Shown here: one piece after another, positions 54,065-61,882 of the stretch
Numbering within the stretch: the first letter of the stretch is position 1
Layout of the letters: each line of letters opens with the position of its first letter
Origin: an uncultured Bacillota bacterium
GTDB lineage: Bacteria; Bacillota; Clostridia; Oscillospirales; Oscillospiraceae
NCBI GenBank assembly: GCA_947426945.1
Contig: CANEFX010000003.1
Span: forward strand, 1 to 64,000
Reading direction: 5' to 3'
DNA: 64,000 bases
Translations under genes and position numbers: made by a program
The notes under the pieces: generated by a model
Told to the model about the DNA's origin: nothing
What the model saw: only the letters and a program-made list of their open reading frames with translations
The model's database searches: none

Positions 54065-54802
54065 ATGGATCATCCCTTCCGTTCCGCCCCGTTGGGGGGC
54101 TTTAACAAGCAGGATGTGCTTACCTTCCTGGAGGAGCAGTCCAGGCAGGCGGCCCAGACCCAGCAGCAGCTTCAGGAGCAGCTGGAGGGGGCGGAGCGTC
54201 AGATTGAGACCCTTCGTCAGGAGGGAGATGAGCTGCGCCGCCGCCTGGAGGAGTCCCAGCGGGAACTGGAGACCGCCCGTCAGGGCCGGGACAGTCTGAA
54301 CGCCCAGACGGAGCAGACAGGGCGAGAGCTGGCGGCCAGCCGGGAAGAGACCGTCCGGGTGCGGCGGGAGCTGGAGGAGGCCTGCCGGGAGCGGGAGGCG
54401 GTCTGTGCCGAGCGGGACAGGCTTCGGGCCAGGCTGGATGGCGTACTGCCCGACGCCCAGGCCTATGCACAGATTAAGGAGCGCACCGCCGGGGTGGAGC
54501 TGGATGCCCATCGCAGAGCCCAGTCCATCCAGGAGAAGGCGGAGCGGGATGCCGAGCGTGTGCGCCGCCAGCTGGAGCAGTGGCTGGAGCGGATGGAGAA
54601 GGAGTACAGCGCCATGCGGGGTGAGGTGGAGATCACCGTTTCCCACGCGGCCAGCGAGTTGGACCGGGTGCGGGCCGGGCTGAACCGGATTACCCAGTTG
54701 GTGGACGCCCAGGAGGGCGCGCTGGAGGGCCTGGCCAGGACTTACGGCGAGACCGCCGGCCCCAAGATCGAGGCCCCTATGCCCATCCCGGAGGAGGAGT
54801 AA
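54065..54802 (+). CDS. DivIVA-like coiled-coil protein
   Basis: 245 residues. The first 25 (FRSAPLGGFNKQDVLTFLEE) match the DivIVA/GpsB membrane-binding and dimerising start, where a phenylalanine and basic residues insert in curved membrane. Residues about 25-150 are a long heptad coiled coil rich in Glu, Gln, Arg; a second coiled segment follows to 215. It probably marks poles or septa. GAGAGGTG precedes ATG 54065, which I prefer over GTG 54056. Confidence 0.8.
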   Translation: MDHPFRSAPLGGFNKQDVLTFLEEQSRQAAQTQQQLQEQLEGAERQIETLRQEGDELRRRLEESQRELETARQGRDSLNAQTEQTGRELAASREETVRVRRELEEACREREAVCAERDRLRARLDGVLPDAQAYAQIKERTAGVELDAHRRAQSIQEKAERDAERVRRQLEQWLERMEKEYSAMRGEVEITVSHAASELDRVRAGLNRITQLVDAQEGALEGLARTYGETAGPKIEAPMPIPEEE

Positions 54803-54867
54803 TTGACAAAACGGCGCCTGTCCTCAATGGCAGAGGGCAGGCGTTGTTGTAAAGCGGGGGAAAGGCT

Positions 54868-55047
54868 TTGAAAGATACAAAATTTTTAAGCGTTCGGATG
54901 GATGAAGCGCTGTACGGCAAGTTTTGGTATACTGCGGAATATGAGGGCCGCTCCATGAACAGTCAGGTTGTACTGCTGATCCGAAAGTGCGTCCGGGAGT
55001 ATGAACAGGAACATGGAGCGATTTCAGAGAGTTCGGAGAAATATTAA
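54868..55047 (+). CDS. Ribbon-helix-helix (Arc-like) protein, copy 1
   Basis: 59 residues from a TTG start, needed to include the beta strand KFLSVRMDEAL that forms the DNA-binding ribbon; the in-frame ATG further in would remove it. Two helices follow (YGKFWYTAEYEGRSMNSQVVLLIRKCVREYEQEHG). It is a clear paralogue of the protein at 55140-55322, sharing the strand, EYEGR and the final REYE/REFE-EHG. Purine-rich GGGGGAAAGG lies before it. Likely a dimeric DNA-binding repressor. Confidence 0.7.
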   Translation: MKDTKFLSVRMDEALYGKFWYTAEYEGRSMNSQVVLLIRKCVREYEQEHGAISESSEKY

Positions 55048-55080
55048 GCGTATAGATTGCATGCAAATTTAAGTAAATGT

Positions 55081-55109
55081 TTGCGAATAATATACCATAT
55101 GCTCATAAT
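55081..55109 (+). promoter_or_regulatory. Promoter before RHH copy 2 and comFC
   Basis: TTGCGA (55081-55086), 17-bp spacer, CATAAT (55104-55109). The sequence from 55048 to 55139 is strikingly AT-rich. Confidence 0.55.
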
Positions 55110-55139
55110 CTTCAGATTTAAAAATATGGAGCATTTGGT

Positions 55140-55322
55140 ATGGATAGACAGGCAATCAAGAATATTGGACTTCGGGTCGATCCGAGCGTTCACAAGAAAC
55201 TGCGTTATATTGCAAAGTACGAAGGCCGCACGATTAACGGCCAGGCGTACTATCTCATTTTGTCGTGCATCCGGGAATTTGAGAAGGAGCACGGCCCCAT
55301 CCCGGAGGACGAGCTGAAATGA
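55140..55322 (+). CDS. Ribbon-helix-helix (Arc-like) protein, copy 2
   Basis: 60 residues, the strand NIGLRVDPSVHKKL followed by two helices (YIAKYEGRTINGQAYYLILSCIREFEKEHG). Arc-type fold like its upstream paralogue, but more positively charged in the strand region. GGAG lies eight bases before ATG. Its stop overlaps the comFC start by four bases, so it may regulate or simply share the transcript of comFC. Confidence 0.82.
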   Translation: MDRQAIKNIGLRVDPSVHKKLRYIAKYEGRTINGQAYYLILSCIREFEKEHGPIPEDELK

Positions 55323-55978
55323 GCCTGCGGGAGAAGGCGCTGGACCTGCTCTTTCCGCCCAAGTGCCCCTTCTGTCAGAAGATTCTGGACGATCCTGGGT
55401 CGTCCGTGTGTCCGGTCTGCCGGGCCGGGCTGCCCTGGCTGGAGGGAAAGGCGGGGGAGCGGAAAATCGACTTTGCCGACGGCTGCTTTTCGCCGCTGGC
55501 ATATCAGGACCCAGTACCCGAGGCGGTTCACCGCTATAAATTCGGCCGTGTGCGGGCGCTGGGAAAGCCCTTCGGAGCCCTGCTGGCCCAGTGTCTCAGT
55601 GAGCGGCTGGAGACTGGGGCGGACCTGATCTGCTGGGCGCCTCTGGCCAAAAAGAGGCTGCGGGAGCGGGGATTTGACCAGGCGGAGTTGATGGCCCGGG
55701 AGGTGGGACGGCTGCTGTCCATTCCGGTCCGGCCCGCCCTGGAGAAGAGGCGGAATACTGCACCCCAGTCAGAGCTGAAGGAGGCATACGCCCGCCAGGC
55801 CAATGCCCGGGGGGCGTATGTCCTCGTGGGCGGAATTGATCTGGCAGATAAATGTGTGGTGCTGGTGGACGATGTGGTGACATCCGGCGCTACCCTCAGC
55901 GAGTGCGCTGCCCTGCTGCGCCAGGGGGGCGCGGCGCAGGTGTTCTGCCTCACCCTGGCCAGGGCCAGGGGGGATTAA
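55319..55978 (+). CDS. comFC: ComFC-like phosphoribosyltransferase family protein
   Basis: 219 residues. An N-terminal zinc ribbon (CPFC, CPVC, within 16-35) and a PRTase fold with the PRPP loop VVLVDDVVTSGAT (near 180-193) identify ComF. It supports uptake of single-stranded DNA during transformation in competent bacteria, and occurs widely where competence has not been shown. Starts by ATGA overlap with the RHH gene. Confidence 0.93.
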   Translation: MSLREKALDLLFPPKCPFCQKILDDPGSSVCPVCRAGLPWLEGKAGERKIDFADGCFSPLAYQDPVPEAVHRYKFGRVRALGKPFGALLAQCLSERLETGADLICWAPLAKKRLRERGFDQAELMAREVGRLLSIPVRPALEKRRNTAPQSELKEAYARQANARGAYVLVGGIDLADKCVVLVDDVVTSGATLSECAALLRQGGAAQVFCLTLARARGD

Positions 55979-56047
55979 TTGCGGGAAGGGGTTTTTACAG
56001 ATGTAGAGAGCCCTGGAAAAAAGGACGAAAATTGTAGGAAAAAACGG

Positions 56048-56076
56048 TTGAAAAGCGGCTGGTATCAGGTTATAAT
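56048..56076 (+). promoter_or_regulatory. Promoter of mreB
   Basis: TTGAAA (56048-56053), 17-bp spacer, TATAAT (56071-56076). Confidence 0.8.
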
Positions 56077-56154
56077 ACAAGTTGGCATCTAAGAACCGAC
56101 CCACTGATGGGCGGATGAAAAATAAACAAATTACAGAATAGGATGGAACAAAGT

Positions 56155-57186
56155 ATGGGTTTCTTCAGTAAAGATATCGGCATTGACTTGGGCACTGCCT
56201 CGGTTTTGGTATATATCCGTAACAAGGGCGTGGTGCTTCGCGAGCCCTCCGTGGTGGCCATGGACAAAAATACCGGCAAGCTGCTGAAGGTGGGCACAGA
56301 GGCCCAGGCCATGCTGGGCCGTACCCCCGGCAATATTGTGGCCATGCGTCCCCTGCGGGAAGGGGTTATCTCTGATTACGATATGACCGAGCGGATGCTC
56401 AAGGAGTTTATGAAGAAGGTGACCTCCTTCTCCCTGTTCAAGCCCCGCCTGCTTATCTGCGTGCCCTCAGGCATCACTGAGGTGGAGGAGCGCGCCGTGG
56501 TGGACGCCGGAATCCAGGCGGGCGCCCGCCGGGCCTACCTGATCGAAGAGCCTGTGGCCGCTGCTATTGGAGCCGGCATCGACATCACCAAGCCTGACGG
56601 CCACATGGTGGTGGATATCGGCGGCGGCACCGCCGATATCGCTGTTATCTCTCTGGGCGGCGTGGTGGAGTCCGCCTCCATCAAAGTGGCTGGCGACAAG
56701 TTTGACGAGGCTGTGGTCAAGTATATCCGCCGCAAGCACAACGTTCTTATCGGCGACCGCACCGCAGAGGAGCTGAAAATCAGTATCGGTTGTGTGTTCC
56801 CCCGCCCTGAGGAGGTCTCCATGGAGATCAAGGGCCGCTGCCTGATGACAGGTCTGCCCCGAGTATTCAACGTCACCTCCAGCGAGATGATCGAGGCCTT
56901 TGAGGAGACCTCCGGTTCCATTCTGGAGGCGATTCACGGCGTGCTGGAGCGCACTCCCCCCGAACTGGTGGCCGATATTTCCACCAACGGTATTGTCATG
57001 ACCGGAGGCGGTTCCCTGCTGTGGGGCTTCGACAAGCTGGTCCAGTCCCACACCGGTATTGAGACCCATGTGGCAGACGACGCCATCTCCTGCGTGGCCT
57101 ACGGCACCGGCAAGAGTCTGGACAGCCTGGACCAGATGCAGGACGGCACCATGAACCTATCCCGGAGAAAGCAAATGAATTATTAA
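56155..57186 (+). CDS. mreB: Rod-shape protein MreB/Mbl
   Basis: 343 residues, actin fold. Phosphate-1 loop DIGIDLGTASVLVY (7-20), DIGGGTADIAVISLGG (near 161) and the adenosine motif MTGGGSLLWGFD (near 285) are present. It forms filaments that guide cell-wall synthesis. I prefer ATG 56155 (MGFFSKDIG, with AGGATGG eight bases away) over ATG 56143. It is a lone mreB without mreCD, which suggests an Mbl-type copy. Confidence 0.93.
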   Translation: MGFFSKDIGIDLGTASVLVYIRNKGVVLREPSVVAMDKNTGKLLKVGTEAQAMLGRTPGNIVAMRPLREGVISDYDMTERMLKEFMKKVTSFSLFKPRLLICVPSGITEVEERAVVDAGIQAGARRAYLIEEPVAAAIGAGIDITKPDGHMVVDIGGGTADIAVISLGGVVESASIKVAGDKFDEAVVKYIRRKHNVLIGDRTAEELKISIGCVFPRPEEVSMEIKGRCLMTGLPRVFNVTSSEMIEAFEETSGSILEAIHGVLERTPPELVADISTNGIVMTGGGSLLWGFDKLVQSHTGIETHVADDAISCVAYGTGKSLDSLDQMQDGTMNLSRRKQMNY

Positions 57187-57190
57187 CATA

Positions 57191-57217
57191 AACAGCCGGC
57201 CCGAGGCCGGCTGTTTT
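57191..57217 (+). terminator. Terminator after mreB
   Basis: Stem AACAGCCGGC / GCCGGCTGTT with loop CCGAG followed by TTTTCC. mscS starts only about 20 bp later, so read-through may feed it. Confidence 0.85.
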
Positions 57218-57234
57218 CCTGAAAGGGGAATATT

Positions 57235-58059
57235 ATGAACACCATACAGGAGGTTATAAAAGCTGTAGGCGGCGTCCTGGGAATAGAAAATCTGACGCCG
57301 TGGTCGCTGCTGCGGGTGGCCGTTATAGTACTGGCCGGCTGGTTGGTTATCCGGTTGCTGATGCGCATGGCGGATCGTCTGCTGGAGCGAAGCAAGGGGC
57401 TGTCGGACGTCAGGGTGTACATCCGGTCCGCGCTGCGGATTTTCTTGTGGTTCCTGCTGGCCCTGATGCTGGCTGGTACATTGGGCATCGAGGTAACTTC
57501 CATCATCGCCATGCTCAGCGTGGTGGGCCTGGCGGTGTCTCTGGCCCTGCAGAATACTCTGTCCAATCTGGCCGGGGGGCTGACGCTGCTGGTGACCAAG
57601 CCCTTTGCGGTGGGGGACTATGTGGAGGCGGATGGAGTCAGCGGCACCATTGCCGCAGTGGACCTGTCCTACACCAAGTTTATTACCCCGGACAACAAGG
57701 AGATATTTGTGCCCAACAGCCAGCTTTCCGCAGCCAGGATCATTAACTACAACACACTGGGCCGGCGGCGGATGGACCTGAAGTTTACCGCCTCCTACGA
57801 CGCCCCTACCGCTCAGGTGCGCGCCGCCATTGAGGAGGTGCTGGAGGCTGTTCCCGGTATCCTGGACGACCCCGCCCCAGTGGTCTATCTGTCGGAGTAC
57901 CGGTCCAGCAGCATTGAGTATCTGGTCCGCCTGTGGACCGCTGCAGGCGACTACTGGGACGTGTACTACGCTCTGCTGGAGGGGGTGCGGGAGTCCTTTG
58001 CCCGCAATGGGGTAGAGATGACCTACGATCATCTTAACGTACACCTCGTGGAGAGATGA
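57235..58059 (+). CDS. mscS: Small-conductance mechanosensitive channel MscS
   Basis: 274 residues. Three membrane segments (about 22-44, 65-85, 92-125), the last with the pore pattern GLAVSLALQNTLSNLAGGLTLL, then the beta domain (KPFAVGDYVEADGVSGTI near 128) and a C-terminal alpha-beta domain. It opens under membrane tension to release solutes. AAAGGGG precedes the ATG. The stop ends one base before the convergent DUF4830 gene. Confidence 0.93.
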   Translation: MNTIQEVIKAVGGVLGIENLTPWSLLRVAVIVLAGWLVIRLLMRMADRLLERSKGLSDVRVYIRSALRIFLWFLLALMLAGTLGIEVTSIIAMLSVVGLAVSLALQNTLSNLAGGLTLLVTKPFAVGDYVEADGVSGTIAAVDLSYTKFITPDNKEIFVPNSQLSAARIINYNTLGRRRMDLKFTASYDAPTAQVRAAIEEVLEAVPGILDDPAPVVYLSEYRSSSIEYLVRLWTAAGDYWDVYYALLEGVRESFARNGVEMTYDHLNVHLVER

Positions 58060-58536
58060 TTACGGCATCGCCAGTCCGTGTAAAAATCCGTCCAGCTGGG
58101 GAGAGAGCACCTCGCCGCCTATGACGGTGTTTTTGCAGATCAGCAGGTTGGCCTGGACCCCTGTCTCGCCAGTGGGATAATTGAGCACCTCATAGGTATA
58201 CCGCTTCACGCGTCTGCCGGCATACTTCTGCAAATCAAAGCCCTGGCCGTTCTGGAGTGCCAGGTACTCGCTGTAGCTGTCGTCCATCTCCTCGGGGATA
58301 AGCAGTTCCTGGGTGGTAATGGGCTCTGATTCCACCTGCCAGCCATAGGCGGACAGGTAGTCCACCCGGTCCTGATTGGTCTTTACCCCCTTGGGGTTGG
58401 GCAGGGCGGAGGCGGAGGCCTCTCGTCCCAGGGTATGCCCAAAGTTCAGGGCGATGGCGCAGCAGCACAGCAGGGCGGCTGCGGCCACCCCCAGCGACAG
58501 CTTCCGCCTGGGCAGCTTTGCGGTCATAATCAACAC
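58060..58536 (-). CDS. DUF4830 domain protein, membrane-anchored
   Basis: 158 residues. One N-terminal membrane segment (about 14-30) and an outer DUF4830 domain: GWQVESEP near 66, LIPEEMDDSYSEYLALQNGQGFDL near 78 and a YTYEVLNYP...LDGFLHGL end. The function of this family, common in clostridia, is unknown. GTG at 58536 is seven bases after GGAGAG, better placed than the ATG three codons later. Confidence 0.85.
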   Translation of the reverse strand: MLIMTAKLPRRKLSLGVAAAALLCCCAIALNFGHTLGREASASALPNPKGVKTNQDRVDYLSAYGWQVESEPITTQELLIPEEMDDSYSEYLALQNGQGFDLQKYAGRRVKRYTYEVLNYPTGETGVQANLLICKNTVIGGEVLSPQLDGFLHGLAMP

Positions 58537-58621
58537 AGCGCATCTCTCCTTCCGCAGCTTGTTCTCCCTTTACCATATGCGGAGGAAGAGGGAGGTATGC
58601 GGAAAAAAGAGGAGGGGGAGC

Positions 58622-59347
58622 ATGTCTCTGAAACGCTTGGATAAGCTGCTGTGCGCCACCGGCAGGTGGAGCCGCAGGGAGGTAAAAGAGCTGATACGCC
58701 AGGGGCGGGTGCGGGCAGACGGGAGGCCGGCCGCCAGACCGGAGGACAAATATGACCCGGAAACTGTCCGCTTCACGGTGGACGGGGCGGCGGTGGACTG
58801 TTCCCCTTTTGTTTATGTGATGCTCCACAAGCCGGCGGGGCTGCTTTCCGCCACAGAAGATGCCGGTCAGCCTACGGTACTGGACCTGCTTCCGCCAGAG
58901 CTGCGCCGCCGGGGGCTGTTCCCGGTGGGGCGGCTGGACAAGGATACCACCGGATTGCTCCTTCTCACCGACGACGGAGATCTGGCCCACAATCTGCTGT
59001 CCCCCAAAAAGCATGTGGACAAGGTTTACCTGGCCCAGGTGGAGGGGACTGTTGATGAGGAGGATGCCGCCGCCCTGGCCGCAGGCATGGAGCTGGGGGG
59101 CGGGCTGCGCTGCCTTCCGGCAGGCCTGGAGCCGCTGGGAGACGGAAGCTGCTGCCTTGTTACCCTGCGGGAGGGCAAGTACCACCAGGTGAAGCGGATG
59201 CTGGCCGCCCGGGGAAAGCCGGTGCGCTCTCTCCACCGCTGTTCCATGGGCCCTTTGGCGCTGGATAAGAGCCTGCTGCCCGGAAAGTGGCGGTTTTTGA
59301 CCGGACAGGAGCGGGCCGAACTGCGGGAAATTGGAAGCGGCCAATAA
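58622..59347 (+). CDS. rsuA: RsuA-family 16S rRNA pseudouridine synthase
   Basis: 241 residues. An N-terminal S4 domain (RLDKLLCATGRWSRREVKELIRQG, about 4-27) is followed by the catalytic domain with GRLDKDTTGLLLLT (near 103), the Asp being catalytic, and YHQVKRMLAARG (near 192). It isomerises a uridine in 16S rRNA. GAGGAGGGGAG precedes ATG 58622. Followed by the promoter of the cdaR-like gene. Confidence 0.93.
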   Translation: MSLKRLDKLLCATGRWSRREVKELIRQGRVRADGRPAARPEDKYDPETVRFTVDGAAVDCSPFVYVMLHKPAGLLSATEDAGQPTVLDLLPPELRRRGLFPVGRLDKDTTGLLLLTDDGDLAHNLLSPKKHVDKVYLAQVEGTVDEEDAAALAAGMELGGGLRCLPAGLEPLGDGSCCLVTLREGKYHQVKRMLAARGKPVRSLHRCSMGPLALDKSLLPGKWRFLTGQERAELREIGSGQ

Positions 59348-59384
59348 AAATTGGGCAAACTGAACAAAAAAACAAAAAAAAGCC

Positions 59385-59413
59385 TTGCCAAACTGGAGGA
59401 CAGCCGGTATAAT
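59385..59413 (+). promoter_or_regulatory. Promoter of the CdaR-like gene
   Basis: TTGCCA (59385-59390), 17-bp spacer, TATAAT (59408-59413), preceded by an A-rich tract. Confidence 0.8.
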
Positions 59414-59458
59414 GGGAGCACAGACAGAAAAAATGTAAAAAGTGTAGGAGGGATCGCT

Positions 59459-60550
59459 GTGTCTAGCAGGATGTTCCAGGGTGTCGTACTCCAAATGAAG
59501 GACAACATCAGCCGCACGGTGGGAGTGATAGACGCGGAAGGAATCGTGGTCGCATGCAGCGAGCTGACCTGCATCGGCGAGCACTGGTCCGGCGCGGCTG
59601 CTGCTATTAACGGCGCGGAGAACGGCCTGGCCCGGTTTGAGGGCCGTACTTTCAAGCCCCTGACAGGCTGGGGGGCTCAGTTTGATTACGCCGCCTTTGT
59701 CAAAGGGGAGGACGAGATGGCCGCCTCTCTGTGCGCCATGGCCGTGGTGGCCTTTAACGGGGCCAAGACCTACTATGAGGAGAAGCACGACAAGGCCACC
59801 TTTGTAAAGAATATTATCTCTGACAATATCCTCCTGGGAGACATTTACACCCAGGCCAAGGAGTTGCACTTTGTCTCCGAGGTGCCCCGGGCCGCTTTCT
59901 TGGTCCGTCAGCTGGGTCCTGGCGACGTCTCCACCATTGATGTGATTCAGAACCTCTTCCCAGACAAGCAGGCCGACTTTGTCATCTCCATTAATGAGAC
60001 CGATGTGGCCCTTATCAAGCAGCTGCCTGAGGGGGCGGATGCCAAGGACCTGGGTAAGATTGCCAAGCAGATCGTTACTGCGGTTACTCAAGAGCTGGGT
60101 GTGAAGGTGGTAGTGGGCATCGGCACTATCGTGCCCCACATCCGGGACTTGGCCCGGGCCTATAAGGAGGCCGGAGTGGCCATCGACGTGGGCAAGGTGT
60201 TCGATACAGAAAAGACCGTCATCAATTACGAGAACCTGGGGATCGGCCGGCTGATCTACCAGCTGCCCACCATTCTGTGCCAGATGTTCCTGCAAGAGGT
60301 CTTTAAGAAGAGCCCCATCGACGCCCTGGATCAGGAGACGCTGCTCACCATCAACAAGTTCTTTGAGAACAACCTGAACGTGTCCGAGACCGCCCGAAAG
60401 CTGTTCGTCCATCGGAATACCCTGGTCTACCGGCTGGAGAAAATCAAAAAGCTCACCGGCCTGGATCTGCGGGAGTTTGACGACGCCATCACCTTTAAGG
60501 TGGCCCTGATGGTCAAGAAGTACCTCATCTCCCGGGGAATCGAATCCTAA
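59459..60550 (+). CDS. CdaR/PucR-family transcriptional regulator
   Basis: 363 residues. An N-terminal sugar-diacid-recognition-like domain (about 1-130, with ISRTVGVIDAEGIVVACS) leads to a GGDEF-related middle and a C-terminal PucR helix-turn-helix (NNLNVSETARKLFVHRNTLVYRLEKI, about 310-335). GTG 59459 has GGAGGG six bases upstream; earlier starts lie before the expected transcript start. Ligand unknown. It may control genes elsewhere; the next gene is a secreted protein on the same strand. Confidence 0.88.
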   Translation: MSSRMFQGVVLQMKDNISRTVGVIDAEGIVVACSELTCIGEHWSGAAAAINGAENGLARFEGRTFKPLTGWGAQFDYAAFVKGEDEMAASLCAMAVVAFNGAKTYYEEKHDKATFVKNIISDNILLGDIYTQAKELHFVSEVPRAAFLVRQLGPGDVSTIDVIQNLFPDKQADFVISINETDVALIKQLPEGADAKDLGKIAKQIVTAVTQELGVKVVVGIGTIVPHIRDLARAYKEAGVAIDVGKVFDTEKTVINYENLGIGRLIYQLPTILCQMFLQEVFKKSPIDALDQETLLTINKFFENNLNVSETARKLFVHRNTLVYRLEKIKKLTGLDLREFDDAITFKVALMVKKYLISRGIES

Positions 60551-60569
60551 CAAAATTTTGTCAGAACCC

Positions 60570-60610
60570 CGGGGTTCTTGTCCTTTTCGTGAAAAGGACA
60601 AACCGGGTTC
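60570..60610 (+). other. Hairpin pair before the stalk-domain gene
   Basis: GAACCCCGGGGTTC (about 60573) and TTGTCCTTTT-CGTG-AAAAGGACAA (60578-60601) overlap, and a later GGGTTC could pair with the first GAACCC. The two folds exclude each other. No U-run follows, so a leader structure is as likely as a weak terminator. Confidence 0.45.
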
Positions 60611-60632
60611 AAAAAATAGGGAGGAAATCAGT

Positions 60633-61820
60633 ATGAGAAAGAAACTTTTATCCCTTGCGCTGGTCCTGGCGCTCAGCTTGGGCCTGACCGTCCCCACATT
60701 TGCTGCGGGCTCAGAGTGGAAGCTGGAGGTGTCCGGCAAGTCCAACGTCCAGGTGTTCGTGGGCGAAAAGACCTTTACCGTCCGCGATTGGAACGTGTCC
60801 CAGGAGTTGCGCTATAACGCCGAATACGATGACGAAGAAACCATCCTCATCGCGACCAAAACAGGCAGCCGCCAGTATACGGCGAAAAATTTGTATGTAC
60901 TGTCAAAGGGCGAAACGGCGGTATTTACCAAAGGCGGAAAGAGCTTCGATTCCCTCTACATGACGGCGTGGTCGGACCCGGACGGGGACGGCGTGTATGA
61001 CAGCCGGTTGGCGAACTTGGGAGCAAGTTTCGATGATGCTGGTAATGTGATTACTAATCCTTTTCTGTCGGCCGACGCCGCCAGTCCCCAGTGTAGCGAA
61101 GGGGCTTATTATACTACCAGTATCCAGTTTGGTATGGTCGATTGGGAACGTTGGAATCCCGGTGGCAACCCTCCGGCGTATGAGTACGGAAGCTGGGACC
61201 CTAGTGGCTTCCCCGCTCTCATGGTGACGGAAGTAAAGATGGCTCCTGACATGCTGTTGGAACTGTTTGGACCCAATACCCTTGTGTCTGTTACCGCATA
61301 CGGTGAAGATGGGAAGGAATACGACGTTTGCACCATTCTCGTGGAGGGCAATGTCCAGCCCGAACAGCCCACCACCCCTGTGGAGCCCCAGCAGCCCGCC
61401 GGGACCAAAACCGCTTCTCCCACCAACGACAAGCTGTCGGTAAACGGCGTGGAGCAGACCCCCACGGTGTACAAGATCGGCGGGAGCAACTACTTTAAGA
61501 TCCGGGACATCGCCGCCATGCTCAACGGCACCGAAAAGCAGTTTGCCGTAGGCTACGCCGGCGGCAAGGTGACCGTCGCCTCCGGCCAACCCTATGAGAC
61601 CACAGGCAAGGAGCTGGCGGGCCCGCCGGACGCCGCGAGGAGCGCCTCCCCCTCCAACGATACCGTGGTCATCGACGGAGTTGACAGCAGCCTGACCGTC
61701 TACAAGATCGGCGGCAGCAACTACTTCAAGCTCCGCGACCTGGGCAAGGCCCTGAATTTCTATGTGGGCTGGGAATCCGGCCGGGGCGTGTACATCGAGA
61801 CAGACAAGCCCTATTCCTGA
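60633..61820 (+). CDS. Secreted protein with two copper-amine-oxidase-N (stalk) domains
   Basis: 395 residues. A standard signal peptide (KKLLSLALVLALSLGLTVPTFAAG, cleavage after the AxA-like TFA near 24). An unrecognised domain spans about 30-230. After a Pro/Gln linker two repeats of about 60 residues follow (about 255-320 and 335-395), each with YKIGGSNYFK-x-RD, the signature of the copper amine oxidase N-terminal-like stalk domain, which acts as a wall-associated structural module. GGGAGGA precedes ATG 60633. Confidence 0.85.
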   Translation: MRKKLLSLALVLALSLGLTVPTFAAGSEWKLEVSGKSNVQVFVGEKTFTVRDWNVSQELRYNAEYDDEETILIATKTGSRQYTAKNLYVLSKGETAVFTKGGKSFDSLYMTAWSDPDGDGVYDSRLANLGASFDDAGNVITNPFLSADAASPQCSEGAYYTTSIQFGMVDWERWNPGGNPPAYEYGSWDPSGFPALMVTEVKMAPDMLLELFGPNTLVSVTAYGEDGKEYDVCTILVEGNVQPEQPTTPVEPQQPAGTKTASPTNDKLSVNGVEQTPTVYKIGGSNYFKIRDIAAMLNGTEKQFAVGYAGGKVTVASGQPYETTGKELAGPPDAARSASPSNDTVVIDGVDSSLTVYKIGGSNYFKLRDLGKALNFYVGWESGRGVYIETDKPYS

Positions 61821-61831
61821 AACTGTACAGC

Positions 61832-61861
61832 ACCGCCCCGCGCCGTCAGGCGCGGGGCGGT
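61832..61861. terminator. GC hairpin between convergent genes
   Basis: A 13-bp perfect stem ACCGCCCCGCGCC with loop GTCA between the stalk-domain gene and the ROK-like gene. T-run absent. Confidence 0.6.
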
Positions 61862-61882
61862 ATGCATGTTATGTCCGGATTA

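Noticed and set aside
58235-60745. 836-codon minus-strand frame
   Set aside because: Antisense to rsuA and the CdaR-like gene; no recognisable domains.
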